In this document: positions 1 through 7,812 of the stretch, piece after piece | How positions within the stretch are numbered: position 1 is the first letter of the stretch | How the letters are laid out: every line of letters starts with the position of its first letter | From: Bacteroidetes/Chlorobi group bacterium ChocPot_Mid | GTDB taxonomy: Bacteria; Bacteroidota; Ignavibacteria; Kapaibacteriales; UBA2268 | Length of the DNA: 11,201 nt | Direction of reading: 5' to 3' | Assembly (NCBI GenBank): GCA_003731675.1 | Contig: RCNQ01000208.1 | Span: 1-11,201 of the forward strand | Translations under genes and position numbers: made by a program | Notes under the pieces: generated by a model | What the model was told of the DNA's origin: nothing | The model's input: the letters and a program-made list of their open reading frames with translations, nothing else | Databases searched by the model: none

Positions 1-31
1 TAATGAAAATCTATAAAAAGTTTGTTAAAAT

Positions 32-43
32 CTTCTTAAGAAG
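32..43. repeat. 12-bp perfect palindrome upstream of the helicase gene
   Basis: CTTCTTAAGAAG reads the same on both strands. If the single T/T mismatch at 31/44 is tolerated, the symmetry extends to 29-46. It lies about 30 bp upstream of the promoter-like octamer before the helicase gene, so it could be an operator. In A+T-rich DNA a single 12-bp palindrome can also arise by chance, and I recognise no regulator that binds it. Confidence 0.3.
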
Positions 44-72
44 TTTAATTTTCAGAATTACTAATTAATTAT

Positions 73-80
73 TACTTTTG
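73..80 (+). promoter_or_regulatory. Candidate Bacteroidota-type -7 promoter element for the helicase gene
   Basis: TACTTTTG matches the TAnnTTTG -7 consensus of the Bacteroidota primary sigma factor. It ends 23 bases before the ATG at 104, which would give a short leader of roughly 15-20 nt that just contains the ribosome binding site. The -33 element (TTTG/TTG) is poor: only a T-rich stretch (TTTTC, around 49-53) lies at about the right distance. The match is seen directly; its use as a promoter is inferred. Confidence 0.4.
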
Positions 81-92
81 TAAATGATTTAT

Positions 93-98
93 AAGGAG
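93..98 (+). promoter_or_regulatory. Shine-Dalgarno site of the helicase gene
   Basis: AAGGAG sits 5 nt before the ATG at 104 and fixes that codon as the start. Such a strong site is uncommon in core Bacteroidota. Here it occurs before the helicase gene and before nuoG, while mutS, ygjP and nuoH show no comparable motif. Confidence 0.75.
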
Positions 99-103
99 TA
101 AAG

Positions 104-3100
104 ATGGCAGAAAAATTCACAGCGACTAAAGAACAAGGTCTGGCGAAGAGCATTGACAGGAATTTGTCGGTAAATGCTAATGCAGGTTCTGGTAAAACGA
201 CTGTTTTACAGCAAAGATTGATTTCAATTCTTTTGGATGAGACGCTTAAAGTTGAACCAAGGGAACTGGTGGCTATTACATTTACGAGAAAAGCCGCCTC
301 CGAGATATTTTCCAAGGTAGTAAATGCCATAGAAGAAATGCTCCAAAGTAATATTGGTCAGCGGGATTTGCATTCGTTATTGCTGAGAATTCGGGAGAGA
401 CTGAATTCTGCCCATATTTCGACGATACATAGTTTTTGTTCTTCTTTAATAAGAGATTTTCCGGTTGAATCAGGGGTTTCACCAAATTTTATTGATTTAG
501 GTGGTGCTGAGAAGATAAAACTTGAAAGGGATTCAATTAATGAGATTTTTACGGATTATCTTTTAGCTGATGATTCAAATACATTAATGCTTAAAAATCT
601 TATTACTGCATTTAGTAAGAAGAAAATTGAAGAGATGTTGAGAAAAATTTTAAATAAAAAGGATTTATTCGAGAAACTAAACAATCTTTATTTTGATTTT
701 GATGAGGAAAAAATTAACAGAATTGCTTTTGATGAAATTTTTAGTTATTTGAAGGAAAATTATCTGGAAGTTTTAAAAAATGCAATTGAAGTTTTTGAAG
801 GATTAATTGAATCGGAATTATCTGGTGAAAATAAAGTTACAATTAATCATCTCTTAGATTATCTGGATACCATCGAAGAATTATTGAACCAATCTGATTT
901 AGAGAGTCTTAAAGCCGCTGATATTTTTGATGAGAAATTGGAGAGTATTTTAGATAGATTGCAAGAGCAAAAGATTTTAACTGTAAATATGTTCTTGAAT
1001 AAAACAACTTTTAAAAAAATCCTTGGTGATGATTTGGATTTATATTGTGAAAAGCTTGAAAGATTTTCTGAACTTTTAGAAATACTGAAGAGTTTTGATA
1101 ATATTAATCTGCAAAATGAGATGATAAATTACGGGAAGTTTATTTTTGATTTGGCGTTAATAGTAAACGAATTTCTGGAGAAGGAGAAACAGGAATTATC
1201 GGCTTTGGATTTTGATGATATTTTGGTAAAAACAAAAAAAATGCTGGAGAACAAGGAAGTTTCAATGAAAGTAGCCAAAAGATTCCGATATATTATGGTA
1301 GATGAATTTCAGGATACAAACGATATACAATATGATATAATTAAATCACTGTTTCCTGAGTTAAACGATGCTACTATGAAAACTCATTTGAATTTGTTTA
1401 TCGTCGGTGACCCAAAGCAGAGCATTTATGGCTTTCGTAATGCTGATGTGAGGGTTTTTAGAAAAGCAACTGAAGATATAAAGAAATATAATAGAATGCT
1501 GATACAGAATAATAAACTTGCAAGAAATATCAGGTCAGGTGAAGAAAGTTTTGTTGCAGAAAATGACAATCAATCTTATGGTGAGTTAGGTTTGACAGTA
1601 TCATTCAGGCATTTACCGGTAATTACAGCATTTACAAATATTGTATGTCGTAGTGTCATGAGCAACAGGGATTCGGAATATGATGTAGAGTATTCTGATT
1701 TGATTTGTTCGAAAAAAGTAAAGGAATTGCAAAAGTTTTTCGAAGATGGTCATAAAATAATAAATAGTCAGGAATTTGGTTCAGTGAAATTTATTATTTG
1801 TGACAAGGAAAAAAAAGAAGATAAAGAAAATAAAATATCTGAAGCAGAGAAGTTGGTGCTTTATATTCAGAATTTGTGTGCAACAACTGATTATAAATTT
1901 TCGGATATAGCTATTCTGAGCAGGGCAACTACAAAGTTCGGAGAGCTATCGCAAGCATTTCAGAAATATGATATTCCTTATGTATTGCATTCAGGAAAGG
2001 GATTTTATCAAGCACAGGAAATAATTGATATGATGTCAATACTGAAATTTTTGCATAATCCCGGTGATGATTTGTCTTTGACAGCGGCATTGAGTTCACC
2101 TTATTTCGGTTTAGAAGATGCTGATTTGCTATTGATTTCTTCAGTGGAGGGGACTACTTATTATGAAAAACTTAAAAATATTGCAGAGGACGAAACGAAT
2201 AATAATCTGAGGATTGCAAGGGTTTTTGGAATAATTACGAAGTTACTGAATTATTCTTCACGTCTTAATATATCACATCTTATTTCTCAGGTTATAGAGC
2301 TTTGTGGATGGTATGGTAGTACGGCAAAGTCAAGCGGGAGAGCACAAATAATTGCAAATCTGATGAAATTAAGACAGTATGCAAGTGATTTTGAAGCAGT
2401 TGGGTTCAGGACTTTATTCGATTTTGTAGAAGAAATAAATTTGGTATCCAGCGAAGATGTCAATGAAAGTGAAGCAGTTTTTATAACAGATGATAATGCA
2501 GTAAATGTGTTGACTATACATGCGGCAAAAGGTCTGGAATTTCCTGTCGTTGCATTGTTTAATTCAAATTCGAGTAATAATTTTAAGGAAGAATTATACA
2601 TTGATGAGAAACTTGGACTGATGCTTAAGTTTCCGGTATATAATAATCAGATAAACGTGTTTGAGACTAAGGAAACTCCGTTATTAAAATTAGCTGAAAT
2701 CAAGAATACGAATAAAGAGAAAGCTGAATTGAAGAGACTGCTTTATGTTGCTTTAACAAGGGCAAAGGAGCATTTAATTATAACAGCTAATTTAAATGAT
2801 AAGAAAAAAAATACTTCATTGTTTAATTTGATATTGCAGGGGATGAATTTAGAGCCAGCATTATTGAATACAGATAAGATATTACAAACTGATATTTTGC
2901 AAACTTATAGCGAAGGGATTTCGAATTCTTATGAATTAGGATTTGAAATTGATGTTATTAGGGATATTAGTTTAGAGTTGAATAATTCTAATCAGAAATC
3001 AAAGCAGATGATGATGCCTGCAATTTTATTAGGAGAAATAAATTCTGAGGTGACAAATGAAGTATTTTCTGCTTCGAGAATTATGAAATTTCGAGATGAT

Positions 3101-3796
3101 ATTGATGCATATTATGGTCGTTATGTATTGGGATTCAGAGATGATTTGACAGGCGGTCTGAAAGTAATTGAAAATGAGGAAGGAAATGAAATTCGGGAGA
3201 AAATATCCGGAATGGAAGAAGGTACAATTATACATTATTTGATGGAAAATATTAATAAATGGTTTGTTAACGGAACTATTGATAAGGAAAAATTACAGGT
3301 GCTTTTTGATGAAGTATCAGTTATAATCGGGAAAGAGATTGATGAAACATTTAAGGAGAAAGTAACTGTTGAAATATCGAATGTTATAAGAACAAAATTA
3401 TTCAATAATAAAATAGAAAGCATATTAAGTTCCAAGCATGAAGCTGAGTATAATATTCCAGTTTTAAATGACTTTTTAAATGCAAAGATTGATTTATTAT
3501 TTGATAATGAAGGTATTTTTGAGATTTGGGACTGGAAAAGCAATTATATAACAAGTAAAGATGAAATTAAAGATTTAGCAAAGCACTATGAATTTCAGAT
3601 GAAGGTTTATGCATACTTAATGATGCTTTTGCAACCTTTAAAAGAGAGTTATAAAGCTGTCTTACTTTTCACAAAAATGGCACATCCAGGAGCAGAAGAC
3701 TCAGATTGGACTTATGAATTTGTTTGGAGGAAATCAGAGCTTGCCGAATTCAAGAATGAGATTGAAAATTATATTATAAAAATTAAAGGATTATGA
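104..3796 (+). CDS. addA: AddA/RecB-type UvrD helicase with C-terminal PD-(D/E)XK nuclease
   Basis: This is a 1230-residue superfamily 1A helicase-nuclease expected to process double-strand DNA ends for recombination, normally together with an AddB subunit. All helicase motifs are visible: Walker A AGSGKTT (27-33), motif Ia AITFTRKAASE, motif II DEFQDT (400-405), motif III GDPKQSIYGFR (435-445), motif IV SFRH, motif V TIHAAKGLEF (804-813) and motif VI RLLYVALTRAKEHL (878-891). The RecB-family nuclease near the C-terminus also looks intact: H1044 in GTIIHYLME, D1130 in KIDLLF, D1143 and K1145 in WDWKS, then a Q-x-x-x-Y element (FQMKVYAY). Length is close to that of Firmicutes AddA (about 1,230). 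The start is set by AAGGAG at 93-98. No addB is visible in the 103 bases upstream; it could lie beyond the window. The stop overlaps the convergent DUF202 gene by 6 bp. The family is clear. The choice of AddA over a stand-alone UvrD-nuclease is less certain, because the partner is not seen. Confidence 0.9.
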   Translation: MAEKFTATKEQGLAKSIDRNLSVNANAGSGKTTVLQQRLISILLDETLKVEPRELVAITFTRKAASEIFSKVVNAIEEMLQSNIGQRDLHSLLLRIRERLNSAHISTIHSFCSSLIRDFPVESGVSPNFIDLGGAEKIKLERDSINEIFTDYLLADDSNTLMLKNLITAFSKKKIEEMLRKILNKKDLFEKLNNLYFDFDEEKINRIAFDEIFSYLKENYLEVLKNAIEVFEGLIESELSGENKVTINHLLDYLDTIEELLNQSDLESLKAADIFDEKLESILDRLQEQKILTVNMFLNKTTFKKILGDDLDLYCEKLERFSELLEILKSFDNINLQNEMINYGKFIFDLALIVNEFLEKEKQELSALDFDDILVKTKKMLENKEVSMKVAKRFRYIMVDEFQDTNDIQYDIIKSLFPELNDATMKTHLNLFIVGDPKQSIYGFRNADVRVFRKATEDIKKYNRMLIQNNKLARNIRSGEESFVAENDNQSYGELGLTVSFRHLPVITAFTNIVCRSVMSNRDSEYDVEYSDLICSKKVKELQKFFEDGHKIINSQEFGSVKFIICDKEKKEDKENKISEAEKLVLYIQNLCATTDYKFSDIAILSRATTKFGELSQAFQKYDIPYVLHSGKGFYQAQEIIDMMSILKFLHNPGDDLSLTAALSSPYFGLEDADLLLISSVEGTTYYEKLKNIAEDETNNNLRIARVFGIITKLLNYSSRLNISHLISQVIELCGWYGSTAKSSGRAQIIANLMKLRQYASDFEAVGFRTLFDFVEEINLVSSEDVNESEAVFITDDNAVNVLTIHAAKGLEFPVVALFNSNSSNNFKEELYIDEKLGLMLKFPVYNNQINVFETKETPLLKLAEIKNTNKEKAELKRLLYVALTRAKEHLIITANLNDKKKNTSLFNLILQGMNLEPALLNTDKILQTDILQTYSEGISNSYELGFEIDVIRDISLELNNSNQKSKQMMMPAILLGEINSEVTNEVFSASRIMKFRDDIDAYYGRYVLGFRDDLTGGLKVIENEEGNEIREKISGMEEGTIIHYLMENINKWFVNGTIDKEKLQVLFDEVSVIIGKEIDETFKEKVTVEISNVIRTKLFNNKIESILSSKHEAEYNIPVLNDFLNAKIDLLFDNEGIFEIWDWKSNYITSKDEIKDLAKHYEFQMKVYAYLMMLLQPLKESYKAVLLFTKMAHPGAEDSDWTYEFVWRKSELAEFKNEIENYIIKIKGL

Positions 3797-4117
3797 TTCA
3801 TCGTGCTGATGTTCCTGACAGATGTAGGAATCATGCTCAATATTGCGGATTAAATCTCTCATCCTAATATATCTCACGGTACCGAGAAAAATTGTAATTA
3901 ATGCGGCAGGCATAAAAATCCAGCCGATGATGATTATCCATTTAGTATCAAAGAATTTTACGAATGAAAGTCCAGCAATGAATAATGTGATAGCTGTCCT
4001 TTGGTATGAGAGATAAGTTCTTTCGTTTGCAAGAATAGACCTTGCCGCCGCCAGTTGGTCGTTAAGGGGCAAATCTTTTTCTATAAACTTTTTATATAAA
4101 TCTTTCTGAAAGTTCAT
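3791..4117 (-). CDS. Small DUF202 (YidH-like) membrane protein
   Basis: This 108-residue protein matches the DUF202/YidH family through the signature around residues 26-48: AxSxLANERTYLxYQRT followed by a hydrophobic run. Two membrane segments are predicted at about 42-56 and 60-81. A soluble N-terminus precedes them, and a charged tail follows that ends in C100, H103 and H105. Family members are inner-membrane proteins with no settled biochemical role, so I assign none. It is the last gene of the probable mutS-ygjP-DUF202 transcription unit, 56 nt after the ygjP stop. Its TAA (3791-3793) lies directly against and inside the end of the helicase gene on the opposite strand, giving a 6-bp tail-to-tail overlap with no room for a separate terminator. 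The ATG at 4117 is the only reasonable start, and no Shine-Dalgarno site is evident. Confidence 0.82.
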   Translation of the reverse strand: MNFQKDLYKKFIEKDLPLNDQLAAARSILANERTYLSYQRTAITLFIAGLSFVKFFDTKWIIIIGWIFMPAALITIFLGTVRYIRMRDLIRNIEHDSYICQEHQHDES

Positions 4118-4173
4118 AATTATAAAATATAATGTTTTAAAGAAATTAAAAGACGAAAAAGAAAGAATTTATT

Positions 4174-4851
4174 TTATAAATCCAGAAGATGACCATTTTC
4201 TTTTAGCCAGGTTTCGTAAATCATGTAATTGGGGAGAACTTGAGCTACTCTATTCCAGAATTTTTTGGAATGGCTCATTTCAAAAAGGTGAGACAGTTCA
4301 TGAACAATAACATAATCTACAATTTGTTTTGGTGCTAATATCAGTTTCCATGAGAAGTTGAGATTTTTGTTGTTACTGCAGCTACCCCAGCGGGTGTTAG
4401 CACCGGTAATGTTAATTCTATTGAAGTTCGTATTCATTATTTCGGCAAAGTGAGAAGCTCTTCTGGTGATATATTTCAATGCCTGGTTTTTGTACCAGTA
4501 AATCAAGAGATTGCGAGCTACTTTTTGATAGTTAGAGTTTAAAATCAATTTATCCTGTGAGGTAGAGAAAGCGAATTTATGATTGTCTTTAAGGATTAAA
4601 GTGTATTCTTTGCCAAGGCATTCAAATTTTTCACCGTTTACATAATGCCTTTTTTTCTTTTGAGCCATTTTTTTTGAGATTTCTTTCTTTTTCTTTTTAA
4701 TCCAATCATATTTATCTTTAATGATATTTTTGATTTCACCATTACTTGCTCTTAGCGGAGCCCTGATGGTGAGCAGTCCTTTTGGATTAATCTCGATTGA
4801 GAATGTTCTTCTTTTGCTTCTGATTATCCTGTCTATTTTTATATCATCCAT
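4174..4851 (-). CDS. ygjP: YgjP-type zinc metallohydrolase (DUF45 / M48-like)
   Basis: This 225-residue protein carries the DUF45/YgjP signature. RWGSC (154-158) comes first, then HELSH (184-188) and H194 six residues later (MSHSKKFW). H184, H188 and H194 would bind zinc, with E185 as catalytic base. The N-terminal part has the usual family opening (RxxRRTFSIEI, then LLTIRAP). It is followed by a very lysine-rich stretch at about 51-68. There is no signal peptide or membrane segment, so it should be cytoplasmic. The family is often labelled an M48/SprT-like metallopeptidase. E. coli YgjP has, to my recollection, been reported as a UTP pyrophosphatase, so a peptidase role should not be assumed. 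It starts 41 nt after the mutS stop on the same strand and is probably co-transcribed with it. The fold assignment is secure; the substrate is unknown. Confidence 0.88.
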   Translation of the reverse strand: MDDIKIDRIIRSKRRTFSIEINPKGLLTIRAPLRASNGEIKNIIKDKYDWIKKKKKEISKKMAQKKKRHYVNGEKFECLGKEYTLILKDNHKFAFSTSQDKLILNSNYQKVARNLLIYWYKNQALKYITRRASHFAEIMNTNFNRINITGANTRWGSCSNNKNLNFSWKLILAPKQIVDYVIVHELSHLFEMSHSKKFWNRVAQVLPNYMIYETWLKENGHLLDL

Positions 4852-4892
4852 AGTATGAGATTATAATTAATTATTTCAGAATAAAATTGATT

Positions 4893-7544
4893 TCATTTTT
4901 TTTCTTTTTGAGCTTTCTTTTGCATTTCACCCAAGATTTTTAAGGCATCTAAAGGTGTGATGTTGTTCAAATCAATGTTTAATATTTGTTCTCTCAAAGC
5001 ATCATCTCTGAATTCAAAAATTGACATTTGTTCGGGGACGTATCTTTGCCTTGATTCTGTTTTGATATTTTTTGTTGAAGGTTTTGTTTTGTTATCACCG
5101 GATTCGAAGGAGCGCATTATTACATTTGCTCTGTCGGTTATTTCTTGTGGCATTCCTGCCATTTGTGCAACATGAATACCGAAAGAGTGGTCACTTGCAC
5201 CGGGCAGTACTTTATGGGTGAATATTATTGTTTCACCTGCTTCGATTACTTCAACTTTATAATTTGTAATTTTTTCGAATCTTTGTGCTAAGTCATTAAG
5301 TTCATGGTAATGAGTAGCGAAAAGTGTTTTAGCCCCGATTACGTTATGGATAAATTCTGTAATAGCCCAGGCAATAGAGATACCGTCGTATGTAGCGGTA
5401 CCGCGACCTACCTCGTCAAGAAGGATAAGACTTCTATCTGTAGCATTATTCATAATATTGGCGGCTTCCTGCATTTCTACCAAGAAAGTACTTTCTCCTG
5501 AGCTTATATTGTCTTGAGCCCCTACTCTTGTAAAAATTCTGTCAATGATTCCGTATTTTGCTTTTTTTGCAGGTACGAATGAGCCAATTTGTCCGAGTAA
5601 TATGATTAAACCAACTTGCCTGAGATAGCAGGATTTTCCTGACATATTCGGACCAGTTAAAATGTGAATTTGTTCTTTGTCAGATGTCAGTTTTGTATTA
5701 TTAGGAGTAAAGTTTTCTCCGAGGGGAAGAAGTCTTTCGACCACAGGATGTCTTCCTTCGATAATTTCGATATTCTTAGACTCATCAATTTCAGGTTTGC
5801 AGTAATTATATTCAATAGCGCATTGAGCAAAACTTTGCAGGCAGTCAATGGCAGCAATTGAAACAGCGTTTTTTTGAATAGTTTCTGTAAATTCAGCAAT
5901 TTTGAATCTTAGGTCTGAGAATATGTTTGATTCTATTTCGACAATTTTTGCTTCGGCATTTAATATTTTATCTTCGATTTCTTTCAATTCAGGTGTAATG
6001 TATCGTTCAGCATTTGTTAATGTTTGTTTTCTTGTATAATTCTCAGGTATTTTGTGATTATGTACTTTTGTTATTTCGATGTAGTAGCCGAAGACAGAGT
6101 TAAAGCTGACTTTGAGGGAGCTGATGCCTGAGCGTTCACGTTCTTCTTCCTGGAATTTAGCGACCCAGTTTTTGCCTGAGTATTTTGCATCAATATAAGA
6201 ATCGAGTTCAGGAGAATATCCTGTACGAAAGATATTTCCTAAACCGAATTGGACAGATGGTTCATCTATAAGGGTTTTTTCAATTATTTCGACGAGTTCA
6301 TCCATTGGTTCAAGTTTAGAAATCAGGGTATTTACTGAGTCTTTAATTACGTTATCTTCTGTTTCAGAAATATTTTTCAAAATATTGATAATTGCAGGGA
6401 TTTTTCTGAGACTAAGTTTAAGAGATACAACATCTCTGGGATTAGCCCTGTTTGTGCAAACTTTTGAAATCAATCTTTCGAGGTCTCCTGTTTCCGAAAG
6501 TTCTTGCCTTAATGATATAAGCAGAGAGTTATTGTCAACAAGAGACTGAACAATGGCTAATCTTGAATTGATAGGTTTCAGATTAATCAGGGGATGGATG
6601 AGCCATTGCTTGAAAAGACGTCCACCCATAGGTGTTTGAGTTTTATCGAGAATAGAAATTAAAGTACCTTCTTTTGAGCTATCAGACATAGAAAAAGTGA
6701 TTTCGAGATTTCTTTTTGTTGCAAAGTCAAGTATCATGTAATCGGAAAACTGATAGATTGAGATGCTTTTAAGGTGTGCTGTCTGACCTGCCTGTGTTTC
6801 GTTGATGTAATGCAAAACGGCACCTGCAGAAGAAAGACCAACAGAAAAGTTTTCGATACCAAATCCTTTGAGACCTTTAGTCTTAAAGTGCGATAGAAGT
6901 GTGTCCCTGCTAAATTCGATTTCAAATATCCATGGTTCAAGCTTTGTGATTAAAGGTTTGAAAGATAATTTTTCGAGTAATGGAAGCAAATCGTTTTTTT
7001 GGTTTTTGCTTATGATAATTTCGCTTGGGATGATTGTTTCCAGAGTTTCTATTAATTTAGAAATATTCAATTCGCAGACAAAGAATTCAGCTGTTGAAAT
7101 ATCTAAAAATGCAAGACCTGCACTGGTTAAACTTTTTTCTGATTTCAAAACGACTGAGGCTACAAAATTATTTCTTTTAGTATCGAGAAGTTTGTCGTAC
7201 AAAGCAACACCAGGAGTAACTACTTCTGTGATTCCTCTTCGGACAATACCATGGGAAGCTTTAGGGTCTTCGAGTTGGTCACAGACAGCTACTCTGTAAC
7301 CTGCTTTAACAAGTTTAGGCAGATATGCATCAAGCTGATGATGAGGGAATCCTGCTAAAGGGCAATCACCAGCGGCACCATTATTTCTTTTAGTTAATGT
7401 TATTCCGCAAACCTTAGAAGTGATTATGGCATCATCGTTAAAAGTTTCGAAAAAATCACCTAATCTGAATAAAAGGATAGTGTCGGGAAATTTGTTTTTG
7501 ATTTGCCCGTACTGTTTCATTAAGGGTGTAGTTTTTTCTGTCAT
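4893..7544 (-). CDS. mutS: DNA mismatch repair protein MutS
   Basis: This is an 883-residue MutS1 protein that recognises mispairs and small loops and recruits MutL. The mismatch-reading Phe-x-Glu is F31-F32-E33, within LFRLGDFFE. Connector, lever and clamp domains follow. The ATPase contains Walker A GPNMSGKS (631-638), Walker B LILLDE (D710, E711), the signature GRGTATYDG, and the switch histidine H745 in ATHYHEL. The C-terminal region contains QMSIF (839-843), which resembles the beta-clamp-binding motif, and ends in the usual small dimerisation helix (PLDALKIL). I start at the ATG at 7544, because MTEKTTPLMKQY aligns with the usual MutS beginning. An in-frame TTG at 7556 would add four residues and is less likely. 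No Shine-Dalgarno site precedes the ATG. A Bacteroidota-like -7 element lies at 7571-7578. It is the first gene of the probable leftward mutS-ygjP-DUF202 unit and is divergent from nuoG. Confidence 0.98.
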   Translation of the reverse strand: MTEKTTPLMKQYGQIKNKFPDTILLFRLGDFFETFNDDAIITSKVCGITLTKRNNGAAGDCPLAGFPHHQLDAYLPKLVKAGYRVAVCDQLEDPKASHGIVRRGITEVVTPGVALYDKLLDTKRNNFVASVVLKSEKSLTSAGLAFLDISTAEFFVCELNISKLIETLETIIPSEIIISKNQKNDLLPLLEKLSFKPLITKLEPWIFEIEFSRDTLLSHFKTKGLKGFGIENFSVGLSSAGAVLHYINETQAGQTAHLKSISIYQFSDYMILDFATKRNLEITFSMSDSSKEGTLISILDKTQTPMGGRLFKQWLIHPLINLKPINSRLAIVQSLVDNNSLLISLRQELSETGDLERLISKVCTNRANPRDVVSLKLSLRKIPAIINILKNISETEDNVIKDSVNTLISKLEPMDELVEIIEKTLIDEPSVQFGLGNIFRTGYSPELDSYIDAKYSGKNWVAKFQEEERERSGISSLKVSFNSVFGYYIEITKVHNHKIPENYTRKQTLTNAERYITPELKEIEDKILNAEAKIVEIESNIFSDLRFKIAEFTETIQKNAVSIAAIDCLQSFAQCAIEYNYCKPEIDESKNIEIIEGRHPVVERLLPLGENFTPNNTKLTSDKEQIHILTGPNMSGKSCYLRQVGLIILLGQIGSFVPAKKAKYGIIDRIFTRVGAQDNISSGESTFLVEMQEAANIMNNATDRSLILLDEVGRGTATYDGISIAWAITEFIHNVIGAKTLFATHYHELNDLAQRFEKITNYKVEVIEAGETIIFTHKVLPGASDHSFGIHVAQMAGMPQEITDRANVIMRSFESGDNKTKPSTKNIKTESRQRYVPEQMSIFEFRDDALREQILNIDLNNITPLDALKILGEMQKKAQKEKK

Positions 7545-7570
7545 AATCAGTATCAAAATATCACATAATT

Positions 7571-7578
7571 CAAACTTA
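7571..7578 (-). promoter_or_regulatory. Candidate Bacteroidota-type -7 promoter element for mutS
   Basis: On the minus strand this reads TAAGTTTG, an exact match to TAnnTTTG. It ends 26 bases before the mutS ATG, close to the distance seen for the octamer before the helicase gene. The region where a -33 TTTG should lie (about 7598-7602) reads TTTCC on the minus strand, a weak match. Finding the same octamer at similar distances before two genes supports function, but A+T-rich sequence makes chance matches likely. Confidence 0.4.
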
Positions 7579-7691
7579 AATTTAATAATATAAAATGGAA
7601 ATAAAAAAATGAATTATTGTTAAGTTATGGATATATTTCATTTTAAATGTTTTATTTATTTTTTTAAAGGTAAAAAAGAGTCTCAAAAGCA

Positions 7692-7715
7692 AAAAGTTAA
7701 TAAATATTAACTTTT
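7692..7715. repeat. 11-bp perfect inverted repeat in the mutS/nuoG intergenic region
   Basis: AAAAGTTAATA (7692-7702) and TATTAACTTTT (7705-7715) are exact reverse complements separated by AA. On the plus strand GTTTTTTT follows immediately, so as RNA it would look like a weak A/U-rich intrinsic terminator. However, no rightward gene lies upstream that would need terminating. It sits about 26 bp upstream of the candidate -35 of nuoG, so it could instead be an operator. The symmetry is seen; both roles are inference. Confidence 0.5.
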
Positions 7716-7740
7716 GTTTTTTTAATTTTTTGAGAAATAT

Positions 7741-7770
7741 TTGTAAATTGTAAGTTTAATAAGCTATAAT
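7741..7770 (+). promoter_or_regulatory. Candidate promoter of the nuoGHI cluster
   Basis: TTGTAA (7741-7746) and TATAAT (7765-7770) are separated by 18 bp, a good sigma-70-type arrangement. Initiation a few bases later would leave a leader of about 35 nt ending in the nuoG ribosome binding site. Because the DNA is A+T-rich, a TATAAT match alone has limited weight. The position between divergent genes, just before the first nuo gene, makes a promoter here likely. Confidence 0.45.
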
Positions 7771-7795
7771 TTATAATATAATGCTGAATAAGGAT

Positions 7796-7801
7796 AAGGA
7801 G
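7796..7801 (+). promoter_or_regulatory. Shine-Dalgarno site of nuoG
   Basis: AAGGAG lies 11 nt before the ATG at 7813, slightly further than usual, inside a purine-rich run (7791-7810). A second weaker purine patch (GAAGAAG) follows it. It supports the ATG at 7813, which also gives the correct ferredoxin-like beginning of NuoG. Confidence 0.65.
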
Positions 7802-7812
7802 AAGAAGAAAAT

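Larger units (their letters stand above)
7545..7812. other. Divergent intergenic region between mutS and nuoG
   Basis: These 268 noncoding bases are extremely A+T-rich with many A and T runs. They must contain the promoters of both the leftward mutS unit and the rightward nuo cluster. I see a -7-like element for mutS at 7571-7578, a long inverted repeat at 7692-7715 with a following T tract, a sigma-70-like promoter at 7741-7770 and the nuoG ribosome binding site at 7796-7801. The stretch at about 7580-7690 shows no convincing gene, RNA or repeat. Confidence 0.8.

Noticed and set aside
3..68. Plus-strand frame open from the left edge, with an ATG at 3 and a stop at 66-68
   Set aside because: It has only 21 codons, is basic and A+T-driven in composition, and has no recognisable family. 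It could be the tail of an upstream gene, but nothing in the window can show that.
2287..2601. 104-codon open frame on the minus strand
   Set aside because: It is antisense to helicase motif V coding sequence; low-complexity shadow of the AddA frame.
6868..7299. 143-codon open frame on the plus strand
   Set aside because: It lies wholly antisense to the N-terminal half of mutS, whose protein is clearly real. It has no recognisable motifs.
7545..7556. TTG at 7556 as mutS start, adding four residues (MILI)
   Set aside because: The ATG at 7544 gives the usual MutS N-terminus. The TTG has no ribosome binding site and the added residues have no family support.
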